Below, piece by piece: positions 1-5,033 of a stretch of DNA of 10,884 bases. The translations under genes and the position numbers were made by a program. The notes beneath the pieces are model-generated. The model worked only from the letters and a program-made list of their open reading frames with translations. It did no database searches and was not told the DNA's origin. The stretch is taken from contig JBQTJM010000137.1 of NCBI GenBank assembly GCA_052387115.1, forward strand, positions 1-10,884, in the 5' to 3' direction. This stretch comes from JACCXJ01 sp052387115. GTDB lineage: Bacteria > Pseudomonadota > Gammaproteobacteria > JACCXJ01. The stretch's first letter is position 1, and each line of letters begins with the position of its first letter.

Positions 1-1370
1 GGCACGCCCAGGGCCACGATCATGAGACCGGGCCAGGTGTACTGGGGTTTCTGGACGAGGAGGTTCGCGACCACGAGGGCCGTGAGCGCGAGGTAGGCGG
101 CCGGGAGCCAGGGGTAGCCGGGGGAGAGGTGGGGGCGTTCGGCCTCGGGACGTCGCCAGCGCAGGAGGAAAAGCCCGATGCCGGTCAGGAGATAGAACAA
201 CAAGGCCGCGATGATCACATAATCGAGGAGCTGGCTGTAGGTCCCCGACAAACATAACACCGAGGCCCACAGCGCCTGAAACCAAAGCGCGCGTGCGGGG
301 GTCCTGAATTGCGGGTGTAGTTTCGCGGCGCCTCGGAAAAACAGGCGGTCTTCTGCCATGGCGTAATAGACTCGGGCGCCTGCGAGGATCATGCCGTTGT
401 TGCAGCCGAAGGTCGAGATCATGATAGCGAGCGCCATGAGGTAGAGGCCCGGCTCGCCGAACATCGCCTGCAACGCCGCGGTGCCGACCCGGTCTTGTGG
501 CGCCTCGGCGATGGACTCGGCGGGGAGGACGAGGAGATAGGCCACGTTGGCGAGGAGGTAGAGGAGGACGACGACGAGGACCCCGCTCCGCATGGAGAAC
601 CCGAGATCGCGCGTCGGGTCCTGCATCTCGCCGGCGGCGAAGCCGACGTTGTTCCAGGCATCCATCGCAAACAACGACCCCACCATGGCGGCCCCGATCG
701 CGGGCCAGACATGAACGGGGATCCCGCCCGCGGGCCAAAACCCGGCCCCGAAGTTGGCGGCCAGGGCGTCGGCGTTCTGTCCGATGGTCACCCCCAAAAG
801 GATCAACGCGGCGAGCGAAGCGGTCTTGATGGCAGTCAGTGACGTCTGGATGAGCGCCGCGGTTTTGACGCCGCGCACATTGATCCAGGTCAGGACCACG
901 ATCGATGCGAGGGCGAAGATTCGTTGCCACGACAGGCCCACCTCGATGGGCCCGCTCGGCAATTCGACCCCGACCCCGACGAACACGTCCGGCGACAGCG
1001 CGGGCCACCAGACCGCCGTGAAGCGGGCGAAGGCGACCGCGACCGCGGCGATGGTGCCGGTCTGGATCACCAGGAAGAAGGTCCAGCCGTAGAGATAGCC
1101 GACGAGCGGCGAGATCCCCTCGCGCAGATACACATACTGCCCGCCGGCGCGCGGGAACATCCCCGCGAGCTCGATGTAGGTCAGCGCGCCGAGCACGGTG
1201 ATGATCCCGGAGAGCCCCCAGACGAGCAAGAGCAATCCGGGACTCTGGACCTGCCTCACGATGTCGGCCGAGACGATGAAGATCCCCGAGCCAATCATGG
1301 AGCCGACCACGAGCGCCGTGGCATCCAGGCGGGACAGCGCCCGGACGAACCCGGTTGGGGTGCTGGCCAT
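1..1370 (-). CDS. APC-superfamily amino acid permease (LAT-like), 3' end cut by window edge
   Basis: This is probably an inner-membrane amino acid transporter of the APC superfamily, closest in style to the LAT/AGT type. The minus frame from the ATG at 1370 stays open for 456 codons to the window edge, and only a short C-terminal tail is missing. The start is well fixed, since an in-frame TAG lies two codons upstream (1374-1376). Near residue 22 is VVGSMIGSGIFI, the TM1 substrate-binding signature with unwound GSG. About eleven hydrophobic segments follow (roughly residues 17-38, 45-66, 88-118, 150-165, 176-196, 222-242, 262-283, 308-335, 362-376, 382-403 and 420-440). GEMQDPTRDL at 247-256 matches the conserved loop after TM6 in this family. 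The substrate cannot be read from sequence. No good Shine-Dalgarno precedes the start. The gene lies 68 nt downstream of the dioxygenase in the same direction, so cotranscription is possible but unproven. Confidence 0.88.
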   Translation of the reverse strand, partial: MASTPTGFVRALSRLDATALVVGSMIGSGIFIVSADIVRQVQSPGLLLLVWGLSGIITVLGALTYIELAGMFPRAGGQYVYLREGISPLVGYLYGWTFFLVIQTGTIAAVAVAFARFTAVWWPALSPDVFVGVGVELPSGPIEVGLSWQRIFALASIVVLTWINVRGVKTAALIQTSLTAIKTASLAALILLGVTIGQNADALAANFGAGFWPAGGIPVHVWPAIGAAMVGSLFAMDAWNNVGFAAGEMQDPTRDLGFSMRSGVLVVVLLYLLANVAYLLVLPAESIAEAPQDRVGTAALQAMFGEPGLYLMALAIMISTFGCNNGMILAGARVYYAMAEDRLFFRGAAKLHPQFRTPARALWFQALWASVLCLSGTYSQLLDYVIIAALLFYLLTGIGLFLLRWRRPEAERPHLSPGYPWLPAAYLALTALVVANLLVQKPQYTWPGLMIVALGV

Positions 1371-1438
1371 GGTCTAGGCCGAAGTTCAGTCTATTAATAT
1401 GCTCGCTGTCTCGGACCGGCCTCGGGCTCGGGCTCGCC

Positions 1439-2161
1439 TCAAGTCACCTGAAGCCCGACGTCGAACGTCGCTGTATAGCCTTGACCCTGCTCCACTGGCG
1501 AGAGCATCAATTGGCTTCCACCGTCCCGGAAGATACCGTCTCCGTCATTCTTCACAGGCCGTTGTCCCTTGCTGGCGTAGGGTTTGTGCGCATGCACTCG
1601 ATCGGTGATCGCGTCATCGAAGTAAAGCTGAGACGTAAACTCATACGTCTGTCCGGAGTCGACCTTGACGCGCACCTTAAAGTGGATGTGGACCGTTCTG
1701 CCGCGATACCACCCCGGATAGATGGTTGTGAACCGCACACCGCCATTCGCATCCGTGACTTGATAACCGCGCAGGGACATCTTCCCTACCGTATTGAAAC
1801 TCGGGTCGGTAACGTCCGAATAAACTCCCGCCGCGTCACAGTGCCAAATATCCACGATAGCCCCCACGAGAGGAGTGCAACCAGCATTGTTGATTGAAGA
1901 GATGCGAAGCCGAAGTAGTAACGGCATACCCGCTTTCACCGCTCCGTCCGCGGGGTCGATCCGGATGTCGGAGCGGTTGAGGCGCTCGTCGACAAAGTAT
2001 GGTCCTTCCGTCTGCTCCGGGGTCACGATACAGGGTGGCAGTTCGCCGGAGCCAGCCTGCGCACTTGAGCGTCCGGCAAGCATGACGCCTCCGGCTGCCG
2101 CGAGTAGAGCCAGTACCTCGCGGCGACTCATGCCCAAAGCGGTTTCTCGATCATCGTGCAT
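1439..2161 (-). CDS. Exported (Tat-type) intradiol ring-cleavage dioxygenase
   Basis: This is a non-haem Fe(III) dioxygenase of the protocatechuate 3,4-/catechol 1,2-dioxygenase fold, 240 aa. The ATG at 2161 is chosen because AGGAGG lies 6 nt upstream (2168-2173) and a Tat-like signal follows directly. The open frame extends upstream to 2395, but that part looks non-coding. Residues 12-20 read SRREVLALL, followed by an Ala/Gly-rich hydrophobic stretch and a probable cleavage site after SSAQA (residue 36). The four expected iron ligands can be assigned: Tyr114 (AGVYSD), Tyr152 (PGWYRGR), His158 and His160 (VHIHF). TEGPYF near residue 51 is typical of the family's N-terminal region. Known enzymes cleave catechols between the hydroxyls; the substrate here is unknown, and no other aromatic-degradation gene is in the window. 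Base composition looks less GC-rich than in the flanking genes, which may indicate transfer. A Fur-box-like sequence lies about 55 nt upstream. Confidence 0.9.
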   Translation of the reverse strand: MHDDRETALGMSRREVLALLAAAGGVMLAGRSSAQAGSGELPPCIVTPEQTEGPYFVDERLNRSDIRIDPADGAVKAGMPLLLRLRISSINNAGCTPLVGAIVDIWHCDAAGVYSDVTDPSFNTVGKMSLRGYQVTDANGGVRFTTIYPGWYRGRTVHIHFKVRVKVDSGQTYEFTSQLYFDDAITDRVHAHKPYASKGQRPVKNDGDGIFRDGGSQLMLSPVEQGQGYTATFDVGLQVT

Positions 2162-2167
2162 AGCCTT

Positions 2168-2173
2168 CCTCCT
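2168..2173 (-). promoter_or_regulatory. Strong ribosome binding site of the dioxygenase
   Basis: A perfect AGGAGG on the minus strand lies 6 nt before the ATG at 2161. It fixes the start at the Tat signal and rules out the longer reading that begins at 2395. Confidence 0.8.
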
Positions 2174-2193
2174 CGAATCACTTATAGGTCGCG

Positions 2194-2240
2194 GACTCCA
2201 TCCCAGTGTGGCTATGATAATGATATTCCGATGGACAAGC
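2194..2240 (+). repeat. Dispersed direct repeat, copy 1 (upstream of the dioxygenase)
   Basis: This 47-bp segment shares GACTCCATCCCAG, then TGGCT, then ATGATAATGATATTCCGA and GGAC-AGC with 3362-3416 in the same orientation. Relative to copy 2 it has lost about nine bases, including most of a small hairpin. It lies 33-79 nt upstream of the dioxygenase ATG. It also directly abuts the start of a nucleotidyltransferase fragment at 2241. It contains TGATAATGATATTCC, which has a perfect left half of a Fur box. The identity of the repeat is unknown; it may be a duplicated leader/promoter segment or a small non-autonomous element. Confidence 0.75.
2214..2229. promoter_or_regulatory. Possible Fur-box-like operator upstream of the dioxygenase
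   Basis: The sequence TGATAATGATATTCC matches the 7-1-7 Fur model TGATAAT-N-ATTATCA at all 7 positions on the left and 4 of 7 on the right. Seen as hexamers it is GATAAT, GATATT and a poor third. It is 54-69 nt upstream of the dioxygenase start, a plausible operator position for an iron enzyme. The same bases recur in repeat copy 2, so they may be a passenger of the repeat rather than a functional site. Confidence 0.3.
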
Positions 2241-2359
2241 CCTCCGGTCGATGTGCTGGTGTGCTCCGTCGCGGACGTCGCCCGCTTCGGCGCATGGTCC
2301 GGTACGGTGCTCTCAGTGCCTTGCGGGAAGGAAAGGTCCTGCATGACATCACGTATTGA
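2241..2359 (+). pseudogene. C-terminal remnant of an MNT-type nucleotidyltransferase, frameshifted
   Basis: This plus-strand relic is outside any intact gene. From 2241 one frame reads PPVDVLVCSVADVARFG and continues to SGTVL, the strand and helix that close MinD/MNT-type minimal nucleotidyltransferases. At a CTCTC run near 2317-2322 the frame is lost. Two bases further in register the typical ending resumes as SALREGKVLHDITY, stopping at TGA 2357-2359. Removing one TC dinucleotide joins the two parts. There is no start codon and no catalytic GSxxRG...DxD segment, so this is a tail only. Its 5' border coincides exactly with the end of direct repeat copy 1. It is not simply the lost end of the other fragment (3075-3378), because both contain the PVDV strand with different DNA. 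Confidence 0.6.
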
Positions 2360-2383
2360 TCTCGTAGCGTGATTTCCTGGTTT

Positions 2384-2415
2384 CCTGGTTCCCAAGCTCC
2401 GGCTTGGGAACCAGG
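2384..2415. repeat. REP-like long hairpin, left copy
   Basis: This is a perfect inverted repeat with 14-bp arms (CCTGGTTCCCAAGC and its complement) around the loop TCCG. Its reverse complement is found at 3013-3039. A TTTCCTGG motif occurs twice in tandem at the left border (2373-2388). It is too palindromic and too symmetrically placed around the RAYT relic to be chance. It could also act as a bidirectional transcription stop, although there is no T run. Confidence 0.85.
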
Positions 2416-2420
2416 TCCGT

Positions 2421-2434
2421 GAAGCTCCTGCTTC
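2421..2434. repeat. REP-associated short hairpin, left copy
   Basis: GAAGC and GCTTC enclose the loop TCCT, 5 nt from the long hairpin. The counterpart at 2989-3006 has the same GAAGC/GCTTC core with two further pairs. It is listed because of its mirrored partner; alone it would be unremarkable. Confidence 0.6.
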
Positions 2435-2444
2435 ATGTCTCCAT

Positions 2445-2887
2445 TTACCGGGCCCGCATCACCTCGATCAAGCCTTCCTGCCCGGCATGATTCCGGGCAC
2501 TGGAATACCGCCAATGCTCCGGCTGGTCGACATAGCCGCGTTTGACCGGGTTGTGGTGGATATAATCCAGTTTCTGATGCATCATTATCTCGGATCCGAT
2601 GAGTTGCGGGTGACTGCCTTCCTCCCAAACCTGATACCGGCTTTCGGGCTTGTGCGAGCGCTTGAAGAGGATTAATAACTCCAGAAGCCTGCTCGAACCT
2701 CGGCTCTCCAGATAGGCAATGATTTCCCTGGCCGTGAAGGACTTGAAACGCTGTATATCCCGGCTCAGGTTCTCCGATTTGGCAACACCGTTTCCGGCCG
2801 GGTAAACAGTGGCAGCCAGTGGTTTACCGTCGCGGTTAGGAAGTGCGGGCATGATTCTTGGTGAACACGGTAACGGCTTCGAGGCAT
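2445..2887 (-). pseudogene. REP-associated tyrosine transposase (RAYT, Y1/IS200-like), internally deleted
   Basis: The family is a single-strand HUH (Y1) transposase related to IS200/IS605. From the ATG at 2887 the first frame gives MPRSRYRVHQ, then PHFLTATVNHWLPLFTRPETV, which is the usual N-terminus. It runs off frame and stops at 2765-2767. The second frame carries the C-terminal two thirds: SENLSRDIQRFKSFTARE, SRYQVWEEGSHPQ, then the hallmark YIHHNPVKRGYVDQPEHWRY and SSARN, ending at TAA 2445-2447. The junction near 2781-2788 lacks about 30 codons, an estimate from memory of the family. That missing stretch is where the HUH (H-x-H) metal-binding motif should be, and no such motif is present elsewhere. 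The protein should therefore be inactive. The C-terminal frame could still be read from an ATG at 2852, but its first 23 or so residues would be out-of-frame sequence. Confidence 0.75.
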
Positions 2888-2988
2888 AGCGAGGTATCGA
2901 GGGGCGGAATTCAGGCAGGTGGTGCTCGATTGACCCTATTGGCTTTTGATTTAAGCGTTTCCAAGTTCCAACGGCGGGATGAATTTCC

Positions 2989-3006
2989 GGGAAGCTAGAG
3001 CTTCCC
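2989..3006. repeat. REP-associated short hairpin, right copy
   Basis: GGGAAGC and GCTTCCC form a perfect 7-bp stem around TAGA. It lies 6 nt from the right long hairpin and mirrors the left pair at 2421-2434. Confidence 0.65.
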
Positions 3007-3059
3007 TACCGAGTTCCCAAGCCGGAGCTTGGGAACCAGTAAAGCAGTTTCTTTATCAT
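3006..3059 (-). other. Short ORF with strong RBS running into the REP hairpin
   Basis: AAAAAAGGAGGCCAGAG precedes ATG 3059, a near-ideal Shine-Dalgarno. The frame encodes only 17 residues (MIKKLLYW, then hairpin-encoded FPSSGLGTR) before TAG. One reading is that it is the start of a former gene downstream of the nucleotidyltransferase, cut off by the REP unit. The other is that it is simply the decayed C-terminus of the nucleotidyltransferase, since it is in the same frame as the restored PVPVDV reading, separated by one TAA. A functional peptide is unlikely. Confidence 0.3.
3013..3039. repeat. REP-like long hairpin, right copy (inverted)
   Basis: GTTCCCAAGC and GCTTGGGAAC flank the loop CGGA, giving 10-bp arms. 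All 27 nt equal the reverse complement of the left copy. The outer arm bases on the left side are diverged (GA instead of CTG), so this copy is slightly decayed. Confidence 0.85.
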
Positions 3060-3074
3060 CTCTGGCCTCCTTTT

Positions 3075-3378
3075 TTATATCTCTGCGTCAGCGACATCCA
3101 CCGGGACCGGCACCCCATGCAGGTTGCGATAGATCCTGGCGGCCCAGATCGCGTCGGTGGACCGGCGCCCGCATGATGACCAACAGGTCGACATCGCTGT
3201 CGAGGGATCGTTCTCCGCGCGCGCAAGACCCGAACAGGATAAGACGCCGCGGGTTGGCAGTCTTCACGATGCGAACGATGACATCGCGCAACTCCATAGC
3301 CCAAGGGTCTTTCTGTTGAAGAACCGCTGCTTCGCTACTCGTGACCCGAAGAAGCATGCCCGACTCCATCCCAGCCAC
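3075..3378 (-). pseudogene. MNT-type nucleotidyltransferase, N-terminal part, frameshifted
   Basis: The minus frame holds the catalytic core of a minimal nucleotidyltransferase (Pol beta superfamily): RDVIVRIVKTANPRRLILFG, then SCARGERSLDSDVDLLV, with the GSxxRG motif and metal-binding D-S-D. Proteins of this type are often antitoxins paired with HEPN toxins or free-standing transferases. After VIMRAPVHRR the frame turns to nonsense and stops at 3088-3090. Near 3151-3160 a +1 shift restores the family sequence ARIYRNLHGVPVPVDV, which ends at TAA 3075-3077. Starts at 3378, 3357 (MLLRV) or 3297 (MELRD) are all possible. The region upstream is direct repeat copy 2. No intact HEPN partner is present. 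Downstream the REP hairpin begins 36 nt after the TAA, so the natural end has been lost. Confidence 0.7.
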
Positions 3379-3416
3379 GGTGGTGGCTTATGATAATGAT
3401 ATTCCGACGGACGAGC
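3362..3416 (+). repeat. Dispersed direct repeat, copy 2 (between peptidase and nucleotidyltransferase relic)
   Basis: This is the longer copy of the repeat at 2194-2240. It contains a small hairpin, AGCCAC and GTGGCT around CACC on the minus strand, which copy 1 has mostly lost. The Fur-like TGATAATGATATTCC is fully conserved. It lies upstream of the nucleotidyltransferase relic on the minus strand, the same relation copy 1 has to the dioxygenase. The two copies bracket the whole decayed region. Confidence 0.75.
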
Positions 3417-3446
3417 TCTGTCCGCTCGGCGGCGCGCTGCCTGCCG

Positions 3447-4958
3447 CTATGTCCGGGCCGCCTCCCTCGAGGAACGCCCCAGGATCCCCTTGTCGAGTAA
3501 GAGATGCAGGGCCAGGCGGACGCCGAAGCCGGTGATGTCGGTGGGGATGTGCGCGAGTCCGCCTTTGTGCGTGCCGCTCGAGAGATCGATATGGATCCAG
3601 GGGACGCCGTCCTTGACGAAGCGCTGGAGAAAACGCGCGGCCAGGATGTGGTCGGCCGGGGCGTCCTCAGCGCACTGCTTGATATCGGCGACCGTGCTCT
3701 CCAGCGCCTCGTCGTAGTCGGGATCGAGCGGGAAGGGCCAGACTCTTTCGCCGCTCTCGCGGCCGGCCTCGATGAGCATCGCGTAATACTCGGGGCGGTT
3801 GGTGAAGACCCCGCTGTAGCTGTTGCCGAGCGCGCGCTTGCAGGCCCCGGTCAAGGTCGCGAAGTCGATCATGAGCGAGGGTTTCGCACGCGATGCCAGG
3901 GTCAGCGTATCGCACAGGACCATGCGGCCCTCGGCGTCGGTATTGATGATCTCGATGGTCGTGCCGTCCATGGCCGTCACGACGTCGTTGGGCTTGTAGG
4001 CGCTCGGGCCTATGTGATTGGTCGCGAGCGCCAGCCAGCATTCGATCGGGAACGGGACCTTGAGGCGTGTCAGCGCCAAGAGCGTGCCGAGCGCCACGGC
4101 GCTGCCCTGCATGTCCTTGTGCATGCCCAGCATGAAGTTGGCGGGTTTCAGGTTGACCCCGCCGGTATCGAAACAGATCCCCTTGCCGCACAGCGCGAGC
4201 CCGCCGCTCCGCGCCGCGCCGTATTTGAGGTGGACGATGCCGGCATCGGGCTCGGGGCTGCCCTGGGCCACCGCCAGGAAGGCCCCGGCCTTGCGGCGCG
4301 CGAGGGCCTTCAGGTCCAGAAACTCCAGGTGCCAGCCCTCGCCCTTGGCGAGCGCCGTCACCCAGCGGCGGTAGTGCCCTGGTGTCAGCTCATTGGCCGG
4401 CAGACCGGTGAGCTGGCGGGCCAGGCCGTTGCCCTCGGCCTCGGCTAAGCTCCGCTCGAAGCCGTGGGTGGCCTCGCAGCCGTAGATCTCTATGCGCTCG
4501 ATCCGCGCCGGCAGGGTCTTCTTGGCCGTGAAGCGCGGCATCTCCGTGCTCGCGGCCAGTGCCGCGGTGAGGAGCGCTTCGGTCATGCGCTCGGCGGCCG
4601 CCCCCTCGAAACCGCACACGCAGACGCCGAGCACCGAGGCTTCGAGGGCGACGTGAGGCGCCAGGAGCTGGCGCGCCAGGGTCAAGAGCTCGAAGGCCTC
4701 TATCTCGGCCGTGACGCAGGCGAAAGCGACGTGGCTCGCGCGGCTGTTCGGCAGGTCTAGGCCGAGGCAGCGCTGCTTGCGCCGCTCCGTCGGCTGGCGC
4801 TCGTAACGCCGTTTCAGCGCCTCTCCGTAAGGGAGCGTATCACCGATCCTATCCCAGCCCTCGATCGGCAGGAGCATCACCCAATGCGCGAACGCATCCA
4901 CCTCGCGTCTCGACGGCAAGGCATGGGATTGCGACAGCTTGATATCCGGTGTGTTCAT
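3447..4958 (-). CDS. Leucyl aminopeptidase family protein (M17, PepA-like)
   Basis: This is a cytosolic di-metal aminopeptidase that removes N-terminal residues from peptides. It has 503 aa, full length for the family. The N-terminal domain (about 1-170) is divergent, and the catalytic domain follows. Ligands that can be seen: Lys259 and Asp264 (LCGKGICFDTGG), catalytic Lys271 (NLKP), Asp282 (MHKDMQG), Asp341, Glu343 and Arg345 (NTDAEGR). TLTGACKRALG at 368-378 is the usual following helix. The motif FDTGGVNLKP differs from the GGISLKP of classical PepA, suggesting a separate M17 branch. All metal ligands are kept, so activity is likely. No Shine-Dalgarno is visible at the ATG (4958), and a palindrome with a TATAAC lies just upstream. 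The ABC permease ends 75 nt upstream in the same direction. Downstream is the repeat and RAYT mosaic. Confidence 0.93.
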   Translation of the reverse strand: MNTPDIKLSQSHALPSRREVDAFAHWVMLLPIEGWDRIGDTLPYGEALKRRYERQPTERRKQRCLGLDLPNSRASHVAFACVTAEIEAFELLTLARQLLAPHVALEASVLGVCVCGFEGAAAERMTEALLTAALAASTEMPRFTAKKTLPARIERIEIYGCEATHGFERSLAEAEGNGLARQLTGLPANELTPGHYRRWVTALAKGEGWHLEFLDLKALARRKAGAFLAVAQGSPEPDAGIVHLKYGAARSGGLALCGKGICFDTGGVNLKPANFMLGMHKDMQGSAVALGTLLALTRLKVPFPIECWLALATNHIGPSAYKPNDVVTAMDGTTIEIINTDAEGRMVLCDTLTLASRAKPSLMIDFATLTGACKRALGNSYSGVFTNRPEYYAMLIEAGRESGERVWPFPLDPDYDEALESTVADIKQCAEDAPADHILAARFLQRFVKDGVPWIHIDLSSGTHKGGLAHIPTDITGFGVRLALHLLLDKGILGRSSREAART

Positions 4959-4963
4959 CGATG

Positions 4964-4975
4964 CCGTTATAACGG
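4964..4975. promoter_or_regulatory. 12-bp palindrome / -10-like box just before the peptidase start
   Basis: CCGTTATAACGG is a perfect palindrome ending 5 nt before the ATG at 4958. On the minus strand it contains TATAAC, a good -10 hexamer. TGAATA about 18 nt upstream is a weak -35. If used, transcription would begin at or next to the ATG, giving a leaderless message, which would fit the missing Shine-Dalgarno. Alternatively it is an operator. Confidence 0.3.
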
Positions 4976-5033
4976 GTATCTCAGGCGTATATTCACGAGG
5001 CCACCACCGCCGTGCCGAGGCCGCCCATGCCGT

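Larger units (their letters stand above)
2384..3039 (-). mobile_element. Degenerate RAYT/REP unit (REPtron-like)
   Basis: This element-like unit consists of a minus-strand RAYT pseudogene (2445-2887) framed by paired hairpins. On the left come a long hairpin (2384-2415) then a short one (2421-2434). On the right come a short hairpin (2989-3006) then a long one (3013-3039), so the order is mirror-symmetric. The two long hairpins are reverse complements over 27 nt, including the 4-nt loop. This matches known REP/BIME organisation around RAYT genes, where the Y1 transposase recognises such hairpins. No target-site duplication is evident, as expected for Y1 systems. The boundaries given are those of the hairpins. 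The DNA is less GC-rich than the flanking housekeeping genes. Confidence 0.7.

Noticed and set aside
924..1397. 157-codon plus-strand frame opposite the amino acid permease
   Set aside because: It is rich in Asp, Arg and Pro and shows no domain. The permease runs through the same bases on the minus strand.
1416..1440. Repeated CGGGCT units between the dioxygenase and permease as a regulatory repeat
   Set aside because: Only two or three short imperfect units are present, which is within expectation for GC-rich intergenic DNA.
2162..2395. N-terminal extension of the dioxygenase to an ATG at 2395
   Set aside because: The extra 78 residues cross the REP border, the nucleotidyltransferase relic and the direct repeat. 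A strong RBS and Tat signal support the ATG at 2161.
2384..2415. Long hairpin as a rho-independent terminator
   Set aside because: There is no T run on either side, and an inverted copy exists across the RAYT. REP-like function explains it better.
3408..3424. CGGAC and GTCCG inverted repeat after the aminopeptidase as its terminator
   Set aside because: The arms are only 5 bp with a 7-nt loop and no T run. It partly belongs to direct repeat copy 2, so no terminator is called.
3504..4448. 314-codon plus-strand frame opposite the aminopeptidase
   Set aside because: It is an antisense frame of a GC-rich gene, without motifs or an RBS.
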